A stretch of DNA of 64,000 bases from Mucor racemosus (Eukaryota > Mucoromycota > Mucoromycetes > Mucorales > Mucoraceae): the NCBI GenBank assembly GCA_027405735.1, contig JAPEHQ010000008.1:1302001-1366000 (forward strand), written 5' to 3'. The notes under the pieces were generated by a model, which saw nothing but the letters and a program-made list of their open reading frames with translations, did no database searches and was not told where the DNA came from. Within the stretch, counting starts at the first letter, position 1, and the number at the start of each line of letters is the position of its first letter. The translations under genes were made by a program, and so were the position numbers. Positions 12,906 through 25,570 of this stretch are shown one piece after another.

Positions 12906-13284
12906 CATTTTCTTAACACCAGTATTTTGTGGAAGTTTCCTTTTGAGATCAGTATGTCAAAGATGTACCTCTAGCCTACTCTTATGCAAGGTTGGAAGTT
13001 ATTAAAATTGAAATTCGCTGAGATAGGGCTTTTGTTATCGATTTTTTACGGTTGTTATACAAAGTAGGTTTCAGATGGCTCATAAATTCATAAATAATTT
13101 TTGAATAATTTTCGTACAATATATTGAGTCGAATCACGTAAAATTTTCAAAGGATATATACCTTCACTCTATAGGCTATTAATATCTCTCAGAAAATAGA
13201 CATATTGATACTAGAATATAAGTGCACTGGCCAAATATTAATCTAAAATTGATTATAAAAAATTGAGCACATAAATTAAGATAT

Positions 13285-14510
13285 TAATTTTTTATGTTCA
13301 TCAGATAGACCCGACTCTAAGCTACTCTGAATTTTTTGTTCAGCGAAAAATATTAATTTCTCGTCGAGATAATCAAAATAATAGTCTATATCACAGCTTA
13401 AAACTATTACAACTGAGTCCCAAAATCGATTTGTGAAATGGATCAGGAAATGGTCAAAAAAATAAAATCGTTTAATAGCTCATGAACTGCAAAGTAAGTA
13501 GACCTAACGTATCAAACGGTTTTTGTACAGTTTCAGATTCTACATCCACCTAAATAAAATTTAAGAAATTTCTTCACGATGAATTTTGCATAAAATGCGA
13601 TTAAGATTTATTAGGTTTTTTGAAGATACACATCACTTTTCATAAGCATGTTTCACATGTAAGCAATGGAAATGATGCATAGCAAAATTATCTATCGATC
13701 GAGTTATTGATCGACCTTTTAGCTGCATTTTCCGTAGAGAAAACAAGATTTTTGTCAAAACAATTTCAAATTCAGAATTTGGGATGAGGGTATACAAGGG
13801 AAAAATTGAAGCTAGAATCGAAGGTATCACTTTTTTGACATTTTTGAGGATATCTCCACGAAAAATTAATATTTTGAAAAAAACTAAATTAGCCCTAAGA
13901 GAGCTCAAAGAGTTTGATGACAAGAATGTGAAACAAGCATTGCACAATTTAGCAAATATTTTGAAATCTACTGTACAAATGTCAAAAAAAAGAAAAAAAT
14001 AAAAGTGTTCAGAATTTTTTTATACTGAAATATGTTATGAAGTACCTTAAAACAAGTAAGTTTTATTATGAAGCAGTGCTAGTATAGCTTAAAGTTTTGT
14101 AGAGATATGAAGCCTCAAATTTTTTACTTTTAGCAGTGAAACACGTGTAAAAATCTGAAACATTAGCACTGAAAAATTAATACCAACTGCAAAAAATAGG
14201 ATATTTCCGGATACTTGTTTTTGAATTAAATTTGAGCATCTCAGGTACATTGGCATATATATTTTTCTTGGTGTTATTTAGTGAAAAAAAAAGTAAAGCA
14301 GAGGTGAAAAGTGAGACCCAATTTTTAAGGAAAATGCAGTAAACTTTACGCGTTTTTGAGTCTTTCATGAGATATAGAATGAATTTAGGAATAGCTAGCA
14401 TAATGCAATTAATTCATATTTATTTTGTGGTATCTGAAGTATATCCTAAAAAATGTTTATTATGAGGTTGGTTATAGAAAGAAAGCATACTCCGATTTTG
14501 AAGATTGAAA
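13285..14510 (+). repeat. Repeat A, copy 2
   Basis: Same orientation as 23290-24505 and inverted relative to 10612-12080. Ends near ACTCCGATTTTGAAG at about 14490-14505. The open frames inside it are chance frames of the repeat and contain no family motif. Confidence 0.8.
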
Positions 14511-17500
14511 CCATGAATTTTTTTTGAAAATTCAAATCTAATATTAAAATTTATTTTAACTTATTGAGCGTAATTTTTTCGTGTACTACAGCAAGCCAAA
14601 ATAGGTTGTGAAGGACAGAACGAACAAAATAAATTGTAATTGTTTTTATTAATTAATTAATTAATTAATTAATGAGTAAGAAAAATATTTACATAAATAT
14701 CATAGAATGTGATTGTTTAGCATCTACATAGAAAAAAAATCTAAAAATCATTTTTTATCATACTGTATATATGTATATACTGTATTAACACTTAAGAAAT
14801 ATTGTTTTCCACTGGAGATCGGACGAAATATGGTATTTTTAACCTTGATGACCGTAACTTTTATAGATTATAATTTTTTTTATTATTATACAGTATATAA
14901 TATATATATATATACGCATTTCATCTTCTACTACATTTTTGTAAATATATGTATCGCTATTTTACATCTATTGGTTATATGCTCACTGGAAACGTCAGTT
15001 ATATTTTCTAGTAAAATAAAGTTAGCTTTTGCATTATTGTACCTAGCATAATTACATGATATAGGGCAAAAATAACAGATTTTCCTTTATATTTTGATCA
15101 GGAATAAAGATTTTTTTGTAAACCAGATTGCTACTGATACTCAGCAAATAGCAGCCATATCCAAAAAAAAAAAATATGGTCAAATTACTCAATATTGCAC
15201 AAATCAAGAAAAACGAAATAACAGATAAATAGAAGGACCGCAATTAAAAAAAGCAAACATAGAGGGGACGCTTGTCCTAGTTCCTAGATTTATGCGCTTT
15301 ACAGCTAGTTCAAGTGGAGAGGTTGTGGGTTAGAAACTCGTATAAACAGATTTTCTTCAGAATTTGTGTTTGCCGGGCTAGAAGCGCAGCTAATCAGCCC
15401 CTCGCCTTTTTTTTTCGTTTTACCTTTCTACGCAAAGCTTCCAAAAGACTACCAATTATTTTCTTCTTTTCTCTACTCCAGTATTTTCACTGCTACTATA
15501 TGTCGGAAATCCATTTTCTTTATGGATATCTTATTTCACAAGCACAAGAGAGACACATTCTGCATGCAATAATTTAATAATGTAAACTGTATAGGAGGCC
15601 TACTACTGTATGTATATTTTGATTTTAGTTTTCATCCAGTAAGTAACAAATAGAGTATTACTAACTATAACATAAAGGCATACATAATGGAATACCTTTA
15701 GTCATTTTTTAGAGAGGCCTGAAAAGAGCTCAGCGAATATTATTATTAATCATATTTGGATTTCTATCAGTTCTTGCTTCAGTCATCATCAATTAGAAAT
15801 TGATTTGTCACCAAATTTAATTTATCCTTAATAATGGACTTCAGGGTAATTATCACTGCATGAACAATACTATTAGAGGCATACATATCAATCATAATAT
15901 AATTTATAACGAAGATAATTTGAATGGTTTAAAGCAGATGTGAGTTACTGTGATTCAACAGAATTGCCTTATTGACAAGATATATTAATTTGAAATTTGG
16001 GGTTTGAAAGAGTTCTGCCCATGTTCTTCTTTCCGGGACCAAATGGAAACAACGACAACAACCTGTTTGGCAACACTAAAAGTATGTATGCCTTTGTAAA
16101 TTTCTGTTTGTAACACACAAAATCTTTTTTCTTCCCTACTTTTTCCTCGGCTCTTTTATTTACGTTTAAACCTACAATAAAAAGACTAATGTTTTTTATA
16201 AACTGGAATCAAGTAGCAGGTGCAAGTACATATTTTACCTATTGTTTATTTAGAAATGAATTATTAACTAGTGATGTTATAGCACATTACGATATCTTTT
16301 CTAGAAAAAAAAGCATCGAATACTTATTCATTTTTTTCCATCATCTTCGTTATAACCAATGCCTTTTTGGTCTAAATTTGATATCTAACTGTTGAAAAAT
16401 TGGTGATTATAAAAGCATGTATAGTATTATTGACTTGATTTGAATGAAGAATGAATAATTTATTTAGTTTCTAAAAAATATTTGTTTCTATTTAGTGGCT
16501 AACAACTAACCAAGAAGAGGAAAGCAAGAAGTTGCCTTGTATACCACTACCAACTATCAATAGTACATCATAATCATCACTTATTAGTTTGTTAATTAAT
16601 TTTATTGATAAATCAATTTTTATAGGCCAAAAGTAAAGGCGTATTCAGCTCAAAGCCCTTGAAATAATTCAATTATACTAACTTACATGGTATATAGTCT
16701 CTTGCTCATTCAATTGCTATATTTATTTGATTTTAATATTTTGTTTATACTGTTAATTGACTCGTTCGTCCATTAGAGTTAACTCACCATCCTTGTTTAG
16801 CGTATCTATAACAACCGTCCATTATCAGTTTATGGTATGCAAAACTATTAAAAGAGGTCATCTAATCTCAAATTTATCTCATTCAACTGCTGATGCTAAA
16901 CTAGCATTAAATTAGTTGTGTTGACTCGCAATAAAGTAAGGCGTTTTATTAAGTACTACGATATTGGAGTTCAATGTATTTCAGTTAAATTAAACAGACA
17001 GAAATATGATTCATGCAGAGATCTACTGTATAAATGTGTGGGGGAGCTCGAATTTATAAACACAAAAAAATGATCCAAATTGTGATGCTTCGCCTACCTG
17101 TACGAAATTTTTATGTGGCGATACCTGGTGGATGAAGTGTAATTTAGGCCTTTAATTGTCAAAGGTATCTAATAAAGTTGAAGTTAGTTGATTGATATAA
17201 CAGATAATAAAATTAATGTCATTTATTGAATAGGTGAATATAAATGTATAAACCAAAGCTTACTTTTGAATGAAAGTACTACTCATTATTCTGATTAACA
17301 TTAATAGGTTCAAAAAGCATAGTGAAGTACAATTAATACTACTAAATTGCAAAATTTGATATGCAAGAACTCTTGAAGCATCCATTCTTTTTTCTTTTGG
17401 TAATGCTACAAATCATCATCGTTTAATATGACTGAATATTGATGAATCAGAGAAAACGCAACTGGCAAAAAACTGATACCCAATGTACATCGAGGTCAAG

Positions 17501-17807
17501 ATAATAGATAAAAGGTGCATTCATTGTGTAGTGAAAATCGCAACATTTTGGTGAATAGAAATTACAGGACCAAGGTGTTGTTTTTGCCTCAGGATTCTTA
17601 AAAGGGTTTTAAAAGCATACTTCATCAAACTTACTTAGATGTTAAATACACGTCATATGCTATTCGTATTATCTTGTTTTTTTATTTAATTGCTGTATTA
17701 TTAAAATTCAAGCTTTTCATAACTTATAACAATGACAATAGAATGTTTCTGATTTTAGATTGACATTTATCATAAGGCGGGCTGACTATACGATTGATAC
17801 TACTGTA
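14511..17807. other. Gene-free stretch
   Basis: No gene or classifiable element was recognised. It includes a TTAA-type microsatellite at 14648-14673. The segment 17670-17770 is repeated at 20085-20185. A short start-like frame at 16020-16079 (MFFFPGPNGNNDNN...) ends at a GTATGT donor-like site, but no second exon could be joined. Confidence 0.55.
14648..14673. repeat. (TTAA)n microsatellite
   Basis: Six tandem AATT/TTAA units. Confidence 0.9.
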
Positions 17808-17997
17808 GATGGAATCAATCAGTTTAATTTATGGAATTTCAATGCAAATACCAAGGAATCATTTGCAAGCGCTGCTTAAGTTGGTTCTGGTAAAGCATTG
17901 AATAAATTGGCTTGGGAAAAAGAGGGTAGAAGGTGGCAATAGGTTCCAGTAATGGCCATGTTTATGTTTAGGATTATGATATTATTGGAGAGGAGGT
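17808..17997 (+). pseudogene. Decayed fragment resembling dynein intermediate chain WD region, copy 1
   Basis: Reading from 17808 gives DGINQFNLWNFN, then a stop, then GKALNKLAWEKEGR. After a one-base shift it gives VAIGSSNGHVYV, a stop, and DYD. The order (DG..xLWN, ALN+ + W+..GR, A+G+S+GH+YVYD) resembles the WD-repeat part of cytoplasmic dynein intermediate chains. Two stops and a frameshift make it non-functional. It sits at the upstream edge of an R1 repeat, so it looks captured and carried by the repeat. The family assignment is from memory and not confirmed by a search. Confidence 0.55.
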
Positions 17998-19640
17998 AAG
18001 ACTAAAACTCAATGTAAATTACCTCAAGCTCAATAATTATAAAGTAAGATTATATTATCATCAAATAAACTATCACATAATATTAACATGTATAAAGATT
18101 CACAGCAATAAGCTTGAATCAAGTGGGTACATCATCGTAAATTCTTGAAAAAGTTCTCAAGTATTATAAAGCCTCTTATTTTTAAGACTTACAAGGCTTA
18201 TAAGCGGAATATTAATTTAGAAAATTATTCTTGTCCAGATCGTCAATTTTGACATTTTTAAAAAAAAAATTTCTGGTTTTTCAAATTTAGAGTTAATTAT
18301 ACTACCAATTATAAAAACAAAAAATATACACATATACACAATTTAACGCTCTATTTTCTCAATAAAAAATAATAAACATTTTTATTGCAAAATATTACAT
18401 GAAAACCCCTTAATCAAAAAACCGTTTTTGAGCCGAAAGTACAAAGTTCCATTATTTAACATTTAATATTAAGCTTTTATAAAATAAGTATTCGCTATGG
18501 CTACAATTTTCTCTCATAATGTAGTATATTTAAACGTTGATTTTGGTATCAAAATTTGATTTTTCTGTTTTTTGTTCAAAATCATGAGTGTTGGTAAGGC
18601 TAAAATGAGTCACCAAAAATGTCCGCTACAGAGTCTGAATTTTCAGACCATACGTGGTTAAATATAAGAAAAGTAAAAAAAAAAGAAACGCTTTTTTATT
18701 TAAAACTTAGATATACCATAGTATAAGAGACTTAACCATTCAATCTTGGTATGCTCAATTACGGCGTTGCTCCACGGGCTCGTTTTTGCAATTTTTTAAT
18801 AAATGTATGATATGACGGCCGGTTTTTCTGGTAGAAAATGCACGTTTCTATGATAACAGATATTGCCTATTTTGTTTAGATTATGGGTTGATACGCTGTA
18901 ATGTTGCTTTTACATTGGCTGAAATGTACAATTTAGCAGGGTTTTAATTGTGCTAACGAATGTAAAGCCTTGAAAATTCTTTTCTACGTGTGTTGTTTCT
19001 CTCGTCTTGTTTTCATATTCCAAAAATATATTCACCATTTGATAAGGCATATCAGACTACTACCAAGCTGGTATTCTTTTCTTTTATCTAATTAAATACG
19101 CATGCTAAAATAAGGGACTAATGTTTTTAATATAGGTAGCAGTCTATATTAGAGGCTGATATTTTTATTTAACCGCATTCTAAGATCAAATATCATTTTT
19201 ACTACTGTATTATTGAACGTATTTCTTGATTACCAGATCAAATCAAAGGCAATGATATTTATATCTACTCAATGTAGTGTTAGAACTAACTGCAATCCAA
19301 TGAAATATCCCAGAAAAGTAATAAAATTTCAAATGATATAGAAACAAAAAAAAGAAGAATAATCTAATACCTTGCCTAAGAGCCATAGTCATGATCGAAG
19401 CTATTCTTGAAAACAAATTGTTTTACTGTGGGCGATCGTAGACTAAAATAGTAAGTTTATTAAAGAAGGTTAATTTGTTTAAATTTTATGTGTGATAAAG
19501 TAACATCTATAAACTTAGATTTGGCTTGCATATTAACTTAATTAGTAAGCATTATTTAAGTTCATGCTCGAGCAAAAACCATTGTTGCTGTAAACATTAT
19601 AGCTATAAACATATTTACAAATGATGATAATCGTAAATAT
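17998..19640 (+). repeat. Repeat R1, copy 2
   Basis: 17998-18270 is almost the same as 20855-21137; 18275-19250 matches 21138-21890 and window positions 1-930; 19250-19640 matches 1300-1690. No coding sequence was seen. Confidence 0.82.
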
Positions 19641-20185
19641 ATTGGCTCTTGCATGTATTGCTTTACATCAACAACCGATTGAACTGTAGTATTGTCTATA
19701 ATCTATATTAATAATAAAAACAAATGTGATTTAAAACCCCATTCCAGTAAAAAAATGCAATCGAATTTTCAGAACGGCACAATTCTCATGTACAAACCAA
19801 TTTGAGCTCATACGATCAGCTCATTATCCTCATGGTCAGATTTTATTATTATGCACAAATATGGATAATGCTATGCTTGTGGGCAATTCTACTATTATGC
19901 ACATAGTGTATAATTCTGGGCATACGGGCTTAGCGTTGTGCTCGTGTGCACCTTGTTATCTTTTTAACCATATTCAGTGGGCACAACAGCTCACGCTATA
20001 GTCTGCAGCCCACGTGGGAACAACGAAACCATCTTGTGCAGCACCGGTCGGCCGTAGTGACTCATCACCATGTGCTATTAGTACCTTCTTGTTTTTATTT
20101 AATTGCTGTATTATTAAAAATGAAGCATTTCATAGCATATAACAATAATGGCAATAATGGGATGTTTCTGATTTTAGATTGACAT
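19641..20185. other. Unassigned sequence inside repeat cluster
   Basis: Mostly unique in this window. The last 100 bases repeat 17670-17770. The open frame at 19946-20182 shows no recognisable domain. Confidence 0.5.
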
Positions 20186-20705
20186 TGTCGTATATTTTTA
20201 GGATTGATAAATAATACTTAAAAAAGAATACAATTAAAAAAGAATGAGTAATGAATCAGTTCTTCAACTGTATAATAAAAAAAAAAAGATCTCGTTTATG
20301 TAGATACAAAAGTATGGCCTTTTATGTTGGTTTGACATTGAGATCCTGAGATTTAATTTAAGGCACTATTGAACCATTAGATTTGTTTGATAGTAATCTA
20401 TGGATAGAAATGGATCAATCATCATAATTTAACCGTTCTTGCAGAGATTGAGAGTTGCTTTGTTTCAATGCTGCGCTAAATGTGCTTGGATGTTGACTTG
20501 ATAGCTACTTGATTGATTAGCCACTGGGATGAAATAATATGGTGTCATAATTGAGGTCCAAGCGTTCTTGGTAATTACTGGATTAAACTTGGTACGCTAG
20601 GAGTTTTTTATATCCGATATCAAGACTTTTTTCACCTCAATACATGTTGTAGTCAATAGATTGTAAGATGTACTGATACTGTGGAAGTTGATAACGTATG
20701 ATACT
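20186..20705 (+). repeat. Repeat B, copy 3
   Basis: Matches 12085-12615 and 21891-22200 in the same orientation. Confidence 0.78.
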
Positions 20706-20857
20706 ACTGTAGGTGGAATGCAACAGGAACGATTTGTAAGTACTTAAGTTGGCTCTAGTAAAGCATTGAATAAATTGGCTTGGGAAAAAGAGGGCAAAAG
20801 GTGGCAATAGGTTCCAGTAATGGCCATGTTTATGTTTAGGATTATGATATTGGAGAG
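20706..20857 (+). pseudogene. Decayed dynein-intermediate-chain-like fragment, copy 2
   Basis: Shorter second copy of 17808-17997. It keeps KALNKLAWEKEGK and, after the same one-base shift, VAIGSSNGHVYV, a stop and DYDIGE. The first segment (LWNFN) is disrupted. The shared frameshift and stop show that both copies descend from one already broken fragment. Confidence 0.55.
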
Positions 20858-21890
20858 GTAAGACTAAAACTTAATGTAAATCACCTCAAGCGCAATAATT
20901 ATAAAGTAAGATTATATTATCATCAAATAAACTATCACATAATATTAACATGTATAAAGATTCACAGCAATAAGCTTGAATCAAGTGGGTACATCATCGT
21001 AAATTCTTGAAAAAGTTCTCAAGTATTATAAAGCCTCTTATTTTTAAGACTTACAAGGCTTATAAGCGGAATATTAATTTAGAAAATTATTTTTGTCCAG
21101 ATCATCAATTTTGACATTTTTTAAATTTTTTTTTCTGGTTTTGCAAATCTAGAGTTAATTCTACTACCAATTATAAAAACAAAAAATATACATATATACA
21201 GAATCTAGCGCTCTATTTGCTCAATAAAAAATAATAAACTTTCTATTGCAAAATATTACATGAAAATCCTTTAATCAAAAAACCGTTTTTGGGCCAAAAG
21301 TACAAATTCTCATTACTTAACATTTAATATTAAGCTTTTATAAAATGTGTATTAGTCAGGGCTACAATTTTCTCTCACAATGTAGTATATTTAAACGTTG
21401 ATTTTGGTATCAAAATTTGATTTTTCTGTTTTTTGATCAAAATCATGAGTGTTGGTAAGGATAAAATGAGCCTTAAAAATGTCCGCTACAAATTCTGAAT
21501 TTTCAGACCATACGTGGTTAAATATAAGAAAAGTAAAAAAAAAATGCATTTTCATTTGAAGCTTAGATATATACCATAGTCTAAGAGACTTAGCCGTTCA
21601 AACTTGCTACTGCTCAATTACGGCGTAGCTCCACGGGCTTGTTTTTGCAATTTTTTAATAAATGTATGATATGACAGACGGTTTTTCTAGTAGAAAATTT
21701 CATGTTTCTATTATAGTTACAGATATTGTTGCCTATTTTGTTTAGATTATGGGTTGATACGCTGTAATGCTGCTTTTACATTGGTTGAAATGAGCAATTT
21801 AGCAGGGTCAATTGCGCTAAATAATGTAAAGCCTAGAAACCCCATTTCTACGTGTGTTGTTTCTCTCTTCTTGTTTCCATATTCCAAGAT
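20858..21890 (+). repeat. Repeat R1, copy 3
   Basis: Follows the second dynein-like fragment as copy 2 follows the first. The part from 21138 on is the closest relative of the sequence at the left edge of the window. Confidence 0.82.
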
Positions 21891-22200
21891 GTCGTATATT
21901 TTCAGGATTGATAAATAGTACTTAAAAAAGAATACAATTATAAAAGAATGAGTAATTAATCAGTTCTTCAACTGTATAATAAAAACAAGATATTGTTTAT
22001 TTAAATGTAAAAGTATGGCCTTTTATATTGATTTGACATTGAGATCCTGAGATGTAATTTAAGGCACTATTGAACCATCGGATCTGTTTCATAGTAATCT
22101 ATGGATTAAAATGGATCAATCATAATTTAACTGTTCTTGCAGAGCTTGTGAGTTGCTTTGTTTCAATGCTGCGCTAAATGTGCTTGGATGTTGACTTTGC
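21891..22200 (+). repeat. Repeat B, copy 4 (truncated)
   Basis: Starts TCGTATATTTTCAGGATTG like 20186 and stays alignable to about 22195 (GTGCTTGGATGTTGACTT), then changes to unrelated sequence. Confidence 0.75.
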
Positions 22201-22930
22201 AGTAAATTATGATGTTATTTACTAAAATAAAAAAAATATAAAAAATAAAAGCAGTAGAAATACAATTATAATCAGCTAAAGTTTTTATTACAAAAGATTT
22301 CTGAAGAGTTAAAATAATTGAAAAGTATGAGGGTATTTATAGTGATTTGGAGAACTTGGATACCATCAGACTTGAACGGATGTACTGTATATTTAGTAAT
22401 CTTCCAGTTTTGAGTACATTGTTATTGATTTGATATTTTAAGGGGTAAATTGTGTAGAGCATTGACCATAAGGGATTGTATGTCAAGTGTGACAATATCG
22501 ACCTTTTGGGAAATGGTTGTTTTGCTTATTTCTGTTATATCTATTTTATGTAACCTTGATTTTTAAGGGGTAGTTTTTTATATGCTTGAATCTTATTTAT
22601 ATTGATAGTGCAACTTTGATATAGATGAGTAGTTGACTAAATTAATATCTTTGTTTATTATCATTATTAATTTGGATAGAATTCTGTTTTGATATATATG
22701 TCATTTGTGTAATTGATTGCGCCGTGATCAAGGGTGCTATCATCTACACGACATGTATGGTTCAAAAAAGGTATTTCATATTTTTAGCATGCGTTTGTTA
22801 TTGTGTTCAATTGAAGCATTTGTTTATTATCGTTGTTCACATTTCAAGTGGCATCATATTTTATGAGCGACACTTGGAATTTAGGTTGTTTTATTTTTAT
22901 CAAGCGTTTTTAGTATGTAATTCCACTGCA
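22201..22930. other. Gene-free stretch
   Basis: AT-rich, with no repeat partner noticed in the window and no supported gene. The 77-codon frame at 22724-22957 runs into the repeat edge and shows no motif. Confidence 0.5.
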
Positions 22931-24505
22931 ATCTTGTTTTTATTATACAGTTGTTGAAGAAATAATTAATTGCTTATTCTCTTTTAATTATATTCTTTTT
23001 TAAGTATTATTAATCAAACATGAAAATATACGACGCAACAACACGTCGTTTTATTGGACAGAAATATCATGTTTTGCTAATGGTTTCCTCAATTCACAGT
23101 GATCTGTGAAAGTAGAAGTATAAACTTTTATGCAGGATATATTTAAATCTACCATCATGTATAACTGGAAACTATTTGGATCAATATTCACAAGGATGGG
23201 GGATTTTTTCTTTGTTTTCTGCAGTTGTACATATTAATTTATTATTTGTAAAACTTAAAACTCATTAGCGAGGGCTTAATTTCTGTATTCACAAGATTGA
23301 TCTAACTGATTGCTACTCTGTATTTTTTGTTTTAGAGAAAAAAATTAATTTTTTATCGAGATAACCAAAATAATAGTTCTTATCACAGCTTAAAACTTAT
23401 CATCACGGAGTTCAAAAATATATTTGTTGAGATGAATGAAAAATGATTCAAAAAACAAAATCGTTTAATGGCTCATGAGCTGCAAAGTAAGTCGTCCTAG
23501 CGTATTAAATAGTTTTTGTACAGTTTTAAAGTTTGCATCTAGCTAAATAAAACTGAAATAAATGTTTCACAATAAATTTTGCGTAAAATGCAATTGAAAA
23601 TTTGGAGGTTTTTTGAAGATAAACATTAATTTTTATAAGCATATTTAAAATATAACTAATTGAGATGATGCGCACAAATATTATCTATCGATCGAGCTAT
23701 TGCGGAATCTTCTAGTTTCATTTTTTGCAGAGAAAATTAGATTTTTGTCCAAAATTGATTCAGAATTTGGAATGAGGATATATAAGGGAAAAATGGACGT
23801 TAGAAATAAAAGTATATTTTTGTACACATTTTTGAGGATATCTACACGAAAAATCAATATTTTAAAAAAAAACTAAATTGGATCCGAGAGAGCTCAACGA
23901 GCTTGATGACATGAGTAAAAAAAACTGCTACTTAATTTAACAAATATTTTGAAATCTACTATAGAAATGCCAAAAAAATGAAAAAAAAAATAAAAATGCC
24001 CATAATTTTTTTATACTTAAGTATGTTATAGAGCACTTTAAAACAAGTAAGTTTTATTATTAAAAAGTGTTAGTATAGCTTAAGTTTTTGTAGAGATATG
24101 AAGCTTCAAAGTTTTCAATTCTTTAGCAGTGAAATACGCGTAAAAATTTGAAACATTAGCGCTGAAAAGTTAATACCAATTGTAAAAAATAGGATATTTT
24201 TGGATACTTGTTTTTGGATTAAAGGTGGACATCTCAAGTACATTGGCATATGTTTTTTTCTTGGTGTTTTTAATGAAAAAAAAAGTGTAGCAGGGATGAA
24301 AAGTGAGACCCAATTTTTAAGGAAAATGCAGTGAATTTTACGCGTTTTTGAGGAAGACTTTTGTGAAAAATAAAATAAATTCAGAAACATGTAGCCTCAT
24401 ACAACTGATTCAGATGTATTTAGCATTTTTGTCTAAGGTAAATCCTAAGAAGAGTCTGATATAGGGTTAGTTATAGAAAAGAGGGCGTGCTCCAATTTTG
24501 AAGAT
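22931..24505 (+). repeat. Repeat A, copy 3 (with reversed B edge)
   Basis: 22931-23045 is the reverse complement of the repeat B start. 23030-24505 is the reverse complement of 10612-12080. The right edge reads GGGCGTGCTCCAATTTTGAA. No coding capacity. Confidence 0.8.
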
Positions 24506-25531
24506 TAGCAACTTTTGAGTTCAACCATTCTCAAATATGCTTATCGAACGCTATGATTGCGCGACAGCTGGTTTTATTTTTTATTTTTGGATAACTGAGC
24601 TATTCGTGTATATTATATATGCTGTATATATTGAAAATTGCTATTTGCATCATTTTACTGTTTGCACCATCCAAGATTGTTAATGGCACCATTTTACTTG
24701 ATATTAAATTTGTGTAATATACTTTCTTATATATATTAATGATAGTTCCATTATCATTATAGTCATCTTTATTGCTACTTCCAGGAGAGTTACCAGAGAA
24801 ACTGCAAGAAAAATGATTGCCATTAAAGTGTATATACAAAGGAAACACAAATACTTATAACAATAGTTATTTCCTTCAATTATTAAAAAAAACATTTATT
24901 AGATGTAAAGTAATTGTGTTTATGCTCATGTATTTCTGTTATACAGAGTCTATATAAATTTTGGGTATGTTGTATATAAAGTGAATTATTTTATATGTCC
25001 CACATTTAAAATATTGAAGAACATACAATTTTTTCAGCTTATATATAATTTAATCTAAATCAACTTGATAGACATGAGACATATCTTACTCGGTAGCAAA
25101 GAAGCACTTTTATAAATGCTCAATTTTAAAATCTCAATATAATAGAAGTCAATTTGACAAAAAGAAATGTAGTAGGCACTATCTCTGTATCCCTTGTACA
25201 ACTTGCTGTTTTTTTTTTGTCAGGAATCAAGTCAAAATGAAATACAATAGTGTTGTTAAGGTGCTGAATGAATACTATGTAATGAAAGCTAATATATTGT
25301 GATGCAATTTGCCTACCAGATCTTTCAAAAGCTTTTTCATGAAGAAACATGAGCTTGAGAAATTTGTAAATATCATCGAGAAAGCATTTATAAATTCTGA
25401 TGATAGATGTTGTTAAATATATGTATATAAACTGTTTTATGCACTTTGCAGTAAAGTGTGATCAATAGGTTTATGACTTTCTGGTTTTGATGGTAAAAAG
25501 TGATAGCATTAAACTCGTTTTAGTTATAACT

Positions 25532-25570
<39 letters not shown>

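Noticed and set aside
15300..15345. tRNA-like boxes (TAGTTCAAGTGG, then GGGTTAGAAACTC)
   Set aside because: The A-box-like and B-box-like words are only about 20 bases apart and no cloverleaf can be drawn.
16020..16300. First-exon-like MFFFPGPNGNNDNN with a GTATGT donor, nucleoporin-like
   Set aside because: No downstream exon joins in frame to anything protein-like; too short to support.
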